A DNA stretch of 64,000 nucleotides from assembly GCF_000208865.1 (NCBI RefSeq), contig NC_018397.1, forward strand, positions 2,418,001 to 2,482,000, read 5' to 3'. This document shows positions 24,772-36,089 of this stretch, piece by piece. Source of the DNA: Neospora caninum Liverpool (Eukaryota > Apicomplexa > Conoidasida > Eucoccidiorida > Sarcocystidae). The position numbers and the translations under genes were made by a program. The notes beneath the pieces are model-generated. The model worked only from the letters and a program-made list of their open reading frames with translations, had not been told where the DNA came from and did not search any database. Numbering within the stretch: the stretch's first letter is position 1; every line of letters starts with the position of its first letter.

Positions 24772-27700
24772 CCGCCACTCCGTAGAATGCCAGGATTCAT
24801 TGTATCATGATACTTCACTGGGTCTTGCCTGATGGGTTTTGAAGAAATGCAAGGCTTCTTGGACGGGTCGACGACGCCCCCCGACTGTTGCCGTAATTTT
24901 ATCCGGCTGCGGGCTTGGGCCAAGCTGAGAGGTTCCGTTTGTTGCAGAGACGAAAAAGCCATGGTCAGGTCTAATCGTGTCGACGTATTTGATGGCTGAT
25001 ATTGCCTTGGGCTTCACTGGGAAGAAGCGGTAGAATGAAGGTGATACATACCCCTTCGGCTCCACAACCATGTGCAGCAGCTTCGCTCCTGTTAAGCTGA
25101 GTGAGAAAGCCCATACACGTTTCAAACCTTCTGGTACTGCTCAGTCGTGGCGCCAAGATCGTCAGAGTACAAACGCACAGACATGCCGCGCACACGCTCG
25201 CTTGCCCCACGTTTTCGGTGCAAGGCGAGTACATACACAGGGCTGCTTGAGGCGAAGTCTGAGCGGTTCTCGGAAAAGGCTCGAATGGTCCCCTGGGAGT
25301 GTGACACGGTCTGTGGGCTAGACAGACGTTTCCTTGCCGTTTTGAAACCAACGTGCTTGTCAGCTTTTGCAGAGGTGCTTTCAGATGAAGCAAGCATGCC
25401 TTGCTCCATGTTTCGCAATGCCGAACACGTCGAAAACCATCGCGCTGCTATCAATTCGTTTGCTGGTTTCCCCAAGCCCCACGGCGGGTGTGGCCTTTGG
25501 AACGTTTCTTGTGCGCCTTACCGCATAGCCTCTCTAAGAAGCAGTGACTCGTGGTACTGAAATGCGGAGTCGAGTAGGCATACATCGATGACTGCATGCC
25601 CGCCGAACGCGTCGTAGCTGAGCTTCGCTTCGATCTCCTCGTCTGGTTCAGATTCGTCCATGGCCACAACGCGGCGTAACTTGCGTGTAGCTTCTCTTCT
25701 GGATCGTCGCTCCTCCAGGACCTCGCGTACCTCCTGCATTTTCCGCTTCTGGTAATGCAGAATGTACGGCTCTAGTTGGTATTTGAGCATCATGTCTTGT
25801 AGCTCTGCGGCGTGAACAATGCGAACTTCCGCAATCGCCACTGCTTCACCGCAGGCGACGCCGACGACGACAAAGCGCTCAGGGGGACAGTCTAGATTGC
25901 TGCTCGACCTCCGCGAGACTGTTGCTGTTGCCGAATCCGGTCTCGCTGAGGAGTCGAGGAAATCGAAGAGGAATGAAAAAAGAAAGGGTTGGATTTCAGA
26001 AAAGATCGCACGGTGAATCCATACGGGGTCGAACCACTTCTTGCCAATTGGTGTCCTCTGCGAGACCGCGTCGCGTGGCGTTGTCTCGCGTTATCCAGTG
26101 GCACATGCAGCTGGTACAGTATCAAACAGTGTCACACAGGTGTATACGGCAGAGCGGTTTCCGTCCTCATCGAACAAACTATTACGGCTCGGCGCAGTGT
26201 TGGTCTGGTGCCTGGCGACGGCCGTTGGAGTTAGAGTCATATTTGGAGCCGAGTCGTGTATTTCAGTGCATCTGCGAGGAGGGTCTCCCAGAGGAATCTG
26301 CCAATAAGATATCCACAATTACTCCATGCATTCTCTACATGATGCTCTCGTCGGCCTTCGTAGTAGCGGTGTGCTGGCGACTTTTAACGATGAACATCTT
26401 GCGTGTTAAAGGAGCTTCGTCAACAGATGTGTCGCCTTGCTTCTGTACATAGGTGTCTGAGAAATGGCTCGGCAGTCTGCATGCCCCTCGCGAACTTCCG
26501 CGTGAAAGATGTACAATCACTGGCGATTTCTGGCGTCTCATTCTCTCCCATTTGCGAAGCTGCGAGCGAGTCGGCAATCGCATCCTCGCAGCTGCTTGCC
26601 GCCCCATCAGAGTCGTTGGCGTTCGGGTCCTCAACGGCGTTCATGACAGCTTCTTGACTCAGCCGCAGGCCGACGCTCGCCGCTCTTTCGAGGACTGCCG
26701 CAACATCCGTCTCGCGCATCTCCCTAGAGAAAGGGCGACACTGAGCACGCCTCCATCAGAGTCGAAAGTCACACCGAGCAAGTGAACGCTATCGCCTGTA
26801 AAAGCCGTGAACAGGAGCTACCGCGTCAGGCGCTGGAGATCCGAAAAGGTAACACTCCACGTTCGGCGAATGCCGACCGCGTCGTTTGACACACCAGTCA
26901 CCCCCTGCGTTCCTAGAGCAGCCTTTGTTACCCCTGCTGATCCGTTTGACACACCAGTCACCCCCTGCGTTCCTAGAGCAGCCTTTGTTACCCCTGTCGA
27001 TCCCGCCCGCTCTTGCGGAGGTGACGATCGGACGGGACGTAGCTCCTCCATCGGTCCGTCGTATACGACTGCAGCGGGGTTGGTTACCTGAACAGGGGCG
27101 TGGTCAGGAGTGTCTGCCGGTGAAGGAGGAAAAGCAGTTGGTTGGAAGAACTCGTTTGTCTCTTCCTCTCTGGACTAAAGTAACGCAGAAAGGGTAGCAC
27201 TGGCGCGGAGGGAGGCTGCAGGATTACGCAGTAGTCCTTGTCTTTGAAAACTGAAAACGCGGGCACGATCAGCTCGAGGGCCTGGGCGTGCCGCTGCGAA
27301 CGGAAACAAACATGCACGCAGTCCTGTACCCACTTCAACTTTTAAGCGGTCCGCTCCTCAGTAAAGACGCCTGTTCCCCATGAGGCTTTCTGTGGCAGAA
27401 ACCCTTGCAACGCGCGCGTTAGCACGACATGACGCTTGCCATTCGTCTTATTGCCTACGCGTCCAACTGCATTTCCTCCGGAAGGTGACATGTCGCTTTA
27501 GTGTTTGCGGGTGTTCTTTCGCGTGTCAGTCCGTCTCTCGCTGACAACCGGATCGTGTTTCACTGAGATGTAGAAGGCCTAGAGTGCTGTTAGGGATGAA
27601 AGCGACCTTCGCAGGGTGGGCGGGCGAATGTGATTGCGTGCTTCACAGACAAACTGCCTGCCGTGTGCTGAGATGCAGTCGAAACGGGGTGTGTGAAGAC

Positions 27701-30700
27701 AGGTCAGAACAGCGTAGGAGGTTTCGAGGGTCCAATAAGAGACACTGTAGGACCGGTCAAACGCGACATCACCATTAGGTTTCGGAATGTTCATGCATTT
27801 GCGTCAATGCGAACCCTAGAAGACGTAAGCTGGCCGTCGAGAATGTTTCCGTATGGTTCAAGCAGAGAGTGGCCGCCATCCCGGGATTCTGGGCCAGACG
27901 CCTCACCTGCTTGTCCAGTCCGAAAATATTGATAGCGAAGGCGTTTTTGTGATCTATTGGGAGCTTTTGAAGCCATCCCGGAGTCCCGTACGTCATTGCA
28001 AAACACTCCAGGGCCGCTCGAGAGAGACGCTGAAGTGCACTCTGTAATAAGCAAGGCGGGACACGTGCATCCTCCTGGGGATAGGCTGTTCCATAATCCC
28101 GTACCTCACTGAAACGGACGGGGCGCCGAACGAGGGAGCGCGATCAAACCGCTTGAAACCTTTAAGCAACTCTCTCGGTTATAGCAGCGGGGCAAGTTCC
28201 GTTATGATCGCGTTGCCGGTCGCGTGCATCGGCAGGTTCGAATAGAGATGTCAAAATTAGGCAAACGAAGAAGAGTTGTCATCCTTCGTTAGGACGTAAG
28301 GACAACTGTGTAAGTCCGTGGTGTAGTAGGACGAAACCTGCCGCGTGTGGCTCGGCCCCACTGGTCATGGAGAAGACAAAGATTTTACGTTCCGACTCCT
28401 TGTGAGGCTGGCACCCTTCCTTCCAGCCTCTACCATCATGATCTAGAGGCCACGTGGAGTTCACTGGGCTTACTTTTAACCTCTCCTTGGAAATGTCGGC
28501 CGCTGGGTGATACAGCGGGACGTCGCTCCACCAGTGAAGGCACAGGAGGAGAATCGAAATATCTTCCTGCAAAACAGCGGAAAGCGAGTCACACGCCAGC
28601 AGGTTGTTGCGCGTAGGAATCGAAAAGCGCCTGTCCGCTCGATGATATTCGGGTTGACGGGTACTGCGAATGAGACGCATCAAGCAGGCGCTTTGGGGTG
28701 GAAACAGAGGACAAAATTTCCTCAATGCACGGACACCCTTTGACGTGGATGAAAGATGGGGAAAGCGACGATGGAAACGCCGTATATGCCAAGGGTGCTC
28801 GTGCCTAAAGTTCTAATCTAAATTTCTTACAGGTGGCATGCAGAGCTCAGGCTGAGTCAGCAGAAGCTCCCAGAACTGGTAGAGTTTGACGCTGGAGTCG
28901 TACATGTCTCGATCCGACTCCGGTATCACCTCTCCTGCCAGGGAGAAAAAGGCGTCCCAGCATCAGAAACGGCAAACTGAATAGCGTGAGCTATCCAACC
29001 GCCTAAGGAATGATATCGGAATGAGAGACGGACGACAAAGGAGTCACGGTCAGTGATTCCGGAGCCGAAAGCGAGATACCCGCCGACGAATGGGCTGCTC
29101 GACGCTGTGGATCCTTTCGCCCCTTTCCGGTGCCAAGGCACAGGTAATAAACCATTCACGTTGGTGGCCGCCTACAGCAGAGCGGACCTTACCTGTCCTG
29201 GTGCTTCTCCTTCGATCGGTAGATGCAAGAGAACTGCGTCGGTGCGGATTTTTCCCGTAGCAGATGGAGTTGAATTGAGTGATGCTGGAATTTCTACCTA
29301 AACGGTGAGACGGGATGTCTCCGTACCCGCCGCCTCCTCCAGGGTTTGATTCCGCTTTGGCAAAAAGTGTGGCCAGTACTTCCCACTTTTCGAGAAGGAA
29401 TGAAGCCACTCGCTGTCTCTGTAGATACGAAAAACAACTTGCGTACGGTTTTACTGACTAGCAGCAGAACGAACGCACCGCCGCACGGTGCGGCCCTTCG
29501 GCCGTGCGTGTACGTGTTTCTTCGGAAAAAATATCTTATTGTTGCTACATACCAACTGATTTCGGGGTCAGGGCGACCGGACTTTAACCCAGTTTTGTCG
29601 TTGTTCGATTTGTCAGCAGCGCGCAGTGCAAGTCCCTCCTCACGGTTGACTCCTGTGAGACGGTACTCCGACTCGAGGCGCGACTCGGTCGTCATCGTGT
29701 ACAAGTCTTACGGCCGTGAAAGTGTGTCAAAAACATGGCGTGGAGACTTACCTCAAGACAGTCGATACTCATAAATACCTTGAATGCCGAAAGAGCTTGG
29801 CCTATAGTTATTGCTGATGCAGATCTCAGGGAGGCGTCTGTGAAGTGGACCTGCGCGCGACAAACGTAGCGCGGCTTCGGCAGTGACATCCCTCGAACGG
29901 CGCTCACGAGTTAGAAGCGCAAGCACCACAGGCTACAGTTAATGCGCAGCTAGCTGAATCTTCGGGGTCGAAGCGCTGGGTCGTGGCACCGAGGTACAGA
30001 AAACCCTCCACGAAGTGTTGATTTAGCACCTCCCCAAACATTTGTCGTGTCATGCAGAGTCAGCGGGATCTCCGGGCAGAGCACGGAGAGAAAGGGTTGA
30101 GTCCGCATGCACCCGACTGCTAAGAACAGTGCTGTACATTTCTGCAGCGGTTTGTCACTGCATAGGTTTAAAGGAAGATGATCGTTTGTCTGTTTCTAGG
30201 TGTTCAGAAGCGACCTAGCGACAAGAAGGCGTGCTCCTGCTCACACTGTTACCTGCCAGATGATCAACATAAGCGCCTCCTTAATGTCCAGCACTTGGTT
30301 CAGCTCGTGAAGTTGGGGGACCTGACGGGGTACATGACCGTTCTGGGATCACAAATCAGTATGTTTGAATTCACTCCATAAAAACATCGGTCCACCTGCC
30401 AACGTTCAATCGGGGCCACGTAGTCTACTACGGTTTCACAAAGCTCTGCATTTTTGTGGCTGCAGTCCTTTCGCGCAGGCATCGTTGAAAGGGTTTCAGC
30501 TGCATCGAGCGCAGATCGCGGAGCCGAGTCACCTGAGCACAGCGGGTGGAGCTGCGCCTCCCACGAGGATGCTACGTCACGTCTACTGAATTCATCTCCC
30601 ACCTTCTTCAAAGTCTGAAATAGGCCAAAAACAGGTATCAGACCTTCTTCATTCTGGTGCACCGACGTGAACAATGCTTTGAAGCCACCTGTGCGAATCC

Positions 30701-33700
30701 ATGCCAGCGCGAGAAACTAGAACATCTTGATGGATGTGCTGGCGAGGCACGCTTCAGGGCTGTGCAGCTCTAATAGCGTCGAGTTTGCACATCCAGCTCC
30801 GATTGAGAGTATCCTGTCGAGGAGCGGCGTCATTCTGCTAGTTCCTGGGATGTGTTTCTGTGTAGGTTTTCCCAGGGTCGCTAGGATGTCTCCTCGCCAG
30901 CTTTCGTTTCTGCATATGTGCTTCTTTCCAAATGTTGAGGCAGCGGATAGCAGGGTGGCTGAGTTCCCACATCCGGTCGGCTTCTTAGTTGGGTGTTTCA
31001 GTCGGTCGCGTGCATGTGCCCCGGTGGTGGTGGGACATCCGCGGTAAGGCGTGAAACGTGAATCGCCTGAGGCCGCAACATCCTAATATGGAGACACCTA
31101 TCTGACAGGAGCCGCGGGCGCGTCATACGGCTGCTTTCTTGTCCGACACATCGCGATGTTACCGCGAAGGTCCACTGTCTTCGCCAGCTACTCGTGAGTG
31201 CTAGGGTAGCGCGTCCTCACCGGGGACCTTTTGGATCGTTTCTTGTAACAACTCGCCAAGATCAGACCCGTATGAAGGATCCCGAGCTACTGCAAAAGGG
31301 AACACAGAGCGAGGGCGGTCGTGCGACTATCCCACCCCACGAACACCTGCTGGCAGGAGCAACGGTACTCCCGCTTAGAAGCATATTTCGGGCGTGGTGT
31401 AGCACCTCCTACGGAGGTTCACTGCCCGTCTTTCCTGCATTCCCTACACTTGACCCATCAGTAGTTCTTAGCTGAGTTCCTTCATTCGAGGGCCGAAAAA
31501 AACAGGCAAGCAAGTGCAGGTGAACAGGTGGTCCCATGCATGGCGGACAAGCAAAAGTCCGGCAGAAACCTGTGTGTCATCTCTATTCTCCGCCGGTACC
31601 CGGATCGTCCATGCTAGTTGCAGATGTTTACAAAACCGTAACTTCAACACACTCCTCATTCTCCGAGAAGCTTCAGTTGCTTGTTGCTATGTAGAGGCTG
31701 AGACGCATGCTTAATACCGTGTGATCTAAGCTGGGAAAAAACGAAGCATGGCTTCAGTGTAGGAACTGATTCGCGACTCCCTGAATAGCTCTTACTGCCG
31801 GGCATGCCTCCACTCGGGGACAACAACTGGGTCCCTCGATGCTGCATAAAAGTCTGACGGCAGCACCAGATACCGAAGCGCCCGCGCAGAAGTCATGAGC
31901 AAGCAGCCGGAAGCAAGTAGTCTTAAGTCCTGCTCTGCACTTTGGTAAAAGTTCACAATTGCCTTTCATGGTAGAAGTGCTCTGGGCAGAGGTGCTGTCG
32001 CCATATCATCGTGGGTCACGGCTTAACGAGCCGGATGCTGGATCGAGCTGGAGCTGCAGAAAGGCAAAGCGCGAAACATTTTGAGCAAACGCGTACCCTT
32101 GTGGTCCTGATCTTGTTCATGTATTCTCGATCAACCAGGAAGTCGTAGTTCTCGAGCTCAAAGCAGTTGTTTAGGAAATTGATGTCAATATCAGTTGTAA
32201 AGGATGCCAGGCCAACTGCGAATCCATCCGCCTCTGCAGCCAAGCACTTGTTCCGATCATCCTGGCCTGACATACATACGCATAATCACTGTAGTCCTCG
32301 ACAAAGTGAACTGCGTCGATCGAACAGAGCAGTTGATCCGCATTCCATGGTCTTGTTGCAGACAAACGACGCCAGGTATCTACACGTTCGAGGTTCACCC
32401 AGATGGGCTCAACAGATTGAACGGTTTAATATTGAGGCGTGGCGCTGTTTCGGTCTGTTCTAAAGGTGAGGAGTCGCTTGGTGACTAACCGCCGATCAAC
32501 TCCGCTAGAAAGAATTCCCCGTAGTCCGCCGGCCGGAGTTCCGTCGCTGAATCGAAGACTTTGACAAGGTCATCGTAATCCTCAACCTCCGCCGGTCGTA
32601 TCTTCAGAGGCTTTATACAGTCGTCTCGAGTGCAGAAGTGAACTGTAAGAGCACCTGCCTCTTTAGGGCAAATCTGCTGAGGAGTGAGAGGAGTGAAAGT
32701 GTCGAACAGTTTCGGTAGCAGGGCCGGGCTCTCTGTCAGGTAGTCGGTTCTGCAGTTCAGTCGCGGAGAGGCCACAGCAAGTAAAAACAACAAATACCTG
32801 ACTCGTTTGGTTGACCGGCGTGATCACGTTGTAACACATCGAGGCTGGCATCTACTTCGTAGTACGTGAAGAGAGACATCGCCGACGATGATTTGTCAGA
32901 TGAAAAACACTGGTGCAAGAACGTTCCTTGTCAGCGCGTGTGGTGGCTTTATGAACAACACCAATTGTAACATAGTATCTCTCCTAGAAGCGGCTTCCTG
33001 CAGCGTTGGGCATACTAGAGAAGCTTACAGGATACTCCAGGTAAGTTTAACGAAGCGCAGGGTGCCCATGGATTTGAAAGGTGAGGGGGATGTATGGCGC
33101 GTTCCAACGCGATATCGCGCAACTGCCTCGATGGCTTCCGCCTTACCTATTGAAGACTGCAAGGTTCCGCAGCTCGAAGGCTGATGCGAACGTAGCCTCG
33201 ACCATCGATGCTAGGACGGCATTAGCCGTAGTCGAACTGTAAACGAGGAAGCCGATCCATAGAGTGTTACTCGGAGTAATCAGCGGCTCGTCAGAACGCA
33301 GAGTGGCGGTAGACTGAGCGGTGTCCCTTTCACATCTTCCGCTGGACGTCAGCGTTCCCCTCGGTCGATCGGTTGCAGTACCTGACAGGCACCCCACGCC
33401 GTTGATGGAGTAAGTTGCTTGAAGCCATTCAGGCCATTTGTACAAGAAGGAAGAGAGGCTTTCTTCTTTTGTTTGTATTTCACTCGTCAGCAGGCGAGGT
33501 GAGTGATTCAAAGCTACAAACCCAATAATTTTTCCGTCTGCATCTTCAGCGACGAGACTCTGATAGCTCTCGTCAACAAGGTCCTCAAGGAAGTCGAGGT
33601 CTGCTGGGGATGATGTTGTCTCGATACCGAAGAAAGCAAGGAGTTCTTTTCCGAGTCGTTCTTCTTGACTCGCCCCGGCATAGTCTTCCTCACGTGGCGC

Positions 33701-33940
33701 TGCTAAGACCTCCTGTATCAGGCGTTGTATCTCCGGACAATCTTCCTTGCAGGCAAACCGGGTACCAGTCGGACGGGATTGGTGGCCCGGAACCGATCGG
33801 CCGTTGACTGGCAGATCGTAACTCGTCGATCTCTCTGGTTCCAGCCCTTGAGGACACTGGTGAAAGTCCTGTGGCCGCCGCTTTTCTACGGGATCTTCCA
33901 TGGTGCTCCCAACAGCTCCACCGTTGGCTATAGAATCCAT
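15535..33940 (-). CDS. CFAP61: CFAP61-like axonemal protein (radial-spoke calmodulin-and-spoke complex), about 30 exons
   Basis: Phase-consistent exons, 5' to 3': 33147-33940, 32490-32749, 32097-32266, 30396-30614, 29752-29850, 28831-28934, 28474-28566, 27907-28041, 27088-27293, 26449-26723, 25522-25891, 24814-25096, 24053-24231, 23416-23487, 22842-23296, 22380-22521, 21284 to about 21500, 20640-20782, 20269-20363, 19661-19768, 19385-19408, about 19050-19198, 18415-18583, 18242-18317, 17568-18067, 17045-17204, 16208-16289, 15535-15990. One or two linker exons (29100-29700) and the edges near 21500, 20800-21280 and 19050 are unresolved. Conserved blocks follow CFAP61 order: [12 protein letters not shown] plus GEFFLAELI (acetyltransferase-like), [23 protein letters not shown], then [16 protein letters not shown] and [11 protein letters not shown] (FAD/NAD(P)-binding-like), [34 protein letters not shown] and a C-terminal [13 protein letters not shown] block. 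The product is about 2,000 residues against about 1,240 in human; the excess is linkers and a Ser-rich insert. It acts in the flagellar axoneme. The N-terminus could extend further upstream. Confidence 0.85.
18145..18175. repeat. AT-rich simple repeat in a CFAP61 intron
   Basis: A short imperfect TA-repeat tract in the intron between the exons at 18242-18317 and 17568-18067. Confidence 0.8.
22247..22292. repeat. 23-bp tandem duplication in a CFAP61 intron
   Basis: Two adjacent 23-bp units (22247-22269 and 22270-22292) sharing the core TTCTCAAATATCTTAC differ at one base. They lie in the intron 3' of the exon at 22380-22521. Confidence 0.85.
24632..24766. repeat. Long compound AT microsatellite in a CFAP61 intron
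   Basis: About 135 bp of (TATC)n, (AT)n and ACAT-type repeats, interrupted by single G or C bases. It starts less than 50 bp beyond the donor of the CFAP61 exon at 24814-25096. Confidence 0.95.
26883..26996. repeat. 60-bp-period tandem duplication in a CFAP61 intron
   Basis: The same 54 bases occur at 26883-26936 and again at 26943-26996, so the period is 60 bp with a short variable junction. The period is a multiple of three, and the minus strand is open across both copies, reading a 20-residue repeat containing [17 protein letters not shown]. It lies between the exons at 27088-27293 and 26449-26723, which already join in phase without it. Confidence 0.9.
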
Positions 33941-36089
33941 ATCCTTCGAAGCTACTCGTCTGGAGACGCTAGCTGCGATACGCAAGATCTCCGATAAAGC
34001 GGAAAGCCTTCTCGGAGGTACAGGGAGACTACGGAACTGGGTGTCCCATGCCCTCCGAGGCGGCCAGAGCAGTGTCTACTCAGGCGACTCCTTACGGCAA
34101 GCGCTACCAGTCGTGTCGCTTTGATCTTTGGCGTGGCCTGGCCATTGCGAAATGCGAGGCCTCTGCCCTGCGGCATCCACCGTCTATGAAGTCGATCAAG
34201 AGGAACCGCCCAGATATATCAAAGTCACCTCACAAGAAGGCTTCCCCTGATAGTGAGCAGGGAAAGGAGTTTACAGCAGTTTACTTTAAACGCGTCACAT
34301 GTGCGGAGCATCGCATGCAAGCCCCCGCACATGTATCGATCTTTGCTTCTGAAGCTTCCCACCGAAGAAACGTGCCGTGCTACATACAATTGTTTCTGTA
34401 CTCTCTCCAGACTCTGCAACATCGAGCTGTTTTTACAAGTTCGTCCAGGGGACTGTGAACATTGGCGATCTCTCAAGATAGAAAAACCTTCTGTGGACGG
34501 CGCGCTTGCAATCGCACCGTCGCCTGCTTTCCCGCCCCACACTCTACGTCGTTTTGAGCTACGTAGAATCGAGTTCTTTCTTCTGTATGGAGTCTCATGC
34601 AGCCGGCTAACTATCGTCTCGCGGTTTTCCTCAGCATGATGTCGTTCAATACAGTTTTCCTCGGGCGCCTGGACACCAGAGAGGTGGAGACCTATGTACG
34701 GAAACGTTCCGTTGGTACGTCCTGCTTCCCAAAGACACTCTGTTTTGGTCGTACTGTATACAACCCAGCCCGTTGTATTCATTCCATCTCCTCATATAAC
34801 TATTATAATGCAACCCAGCAGCGATTTTTTAAGTGACATACGTCCACCGACGAAGGATGTACAGCCAGTCCTGTTAGCACAGTCAAATTCTGGAGCCGTT
34901 GGCTATTTGCACAGACGTCGATTTCCGCGTGAAGGAGCATTTTCAGCGAGTGTTGGTGCTCACAATCGTACGCTGAAGTCACCTGCCACCAGAACAAACG
35001 GATAGTCGACGAACGCTTTCGTGCCCCAGAAATCAAGAGTGAATCGAAAGTATTGGCGGGCGGCAAGCGCATGAAAGCGCATGAACGATGTGATCAAGAT
35101 GGTCCTCGTAACTGCTATTGCTCGGAGTGGTTGGGCAGATGGCTGGGCGCGGAGCTTTCACGTTCTTGTTTAGTTCGTTGTAGACGGCCAAGAGTAAGGC
35201 ATCTGAACTACTCGTCTCACTGTATCGCAAATTGCACAGCGCCTTGATGAAGTTACCCCGGAACACGGTGATGTGTGCGGGAAAGTGGAATGGTTCTTCC
35301 TCATAGCGGAAATGGGAACCAGCACGAGAATGAATTACAAGTTTTAGTACGTGCTAACAAGTCAAAATAACTCCCATTGTCATCTAGTTTTTCTGCAGTG
35401 ACGGGAAGCGATAGAAAACCCAGGTATCGCGCGAAAGAGCGCACTTCGGGGGGCACGCACACCATTCTGTAGAAACCATGAGATTTCTTATGTCCGAGAG
35501 TTATTTTTTTGCAGCCAAAAGTTTTTATTACGGCAGGGTGTGTTACCTACAGCAGGAGAGCCACCAGTAAAGCGAGCGACACTGAAACGGTGACTGTTTC
35601 CGTGCATAGACACCCCGTCCAAAAACGGGCTCCCGTCGGTCCACCAAGTGGGCACAGTGAAGAGCTTCAGAAGTGATCGCGTCAGGCAGCTAGCAGCTTT
35701 GGACCTGTGGTATTTCAGTGACTGGTCGGCGGATGTTCTACGCGACAGTGGCTACCGGCTTGTCGCACAAAGTATAGAGTCTCTCGGCAGGTTCGACGTT
35801 ACAATGTCGGTTGGTCAACGTTCCTCGTAGGTGATAGGAAACGCATTATGAGTGGTTTTTGTCGCAGCCTCTGTTTCCAAAAACGATGCGTCGTCCCCTG
35901 ATTCTGTGTAAATCTGTATCCGGAATCGGACAAAGTCCAGACAGCATCGCCCATGCATGCCGCCACAAAATCTAAGGCCAGTCACTTCCACCGCACGCAG
36001 CTGCGGTTCTGCGTCGTTTTGCTCATCAAATGAGCTTCATGCATACTCCACACGACTTCTACGAACTCTGATAGAGGCAACCAGAGGAG
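33941..36089. other. Spacer between ZMYND12 3' end and CFAP61 start
   Basis: This is probably the CFAP61 promoter and 5' UTR, plus the 3' UTR of ZMYND12. Frames here are short and unconnected. An upstream non-coding or short coding CFAP61 exon cannot be excluded, because the in-frame region above the ATG at 33940 stays open to about 33985. Confidence 0.4.

Noticed and set aside
24483..24962. Tyr/Ile-repeat frames over the AT microsatellite
   Set aside because: They are translations of (AT)n and (TATC)n repeats.
34225..34782. Minus-strand frame upstream of CFAP61
   Set aside because: No recognisable protein pattern and no phase-compatible splice link to the CFAP61 first exon.
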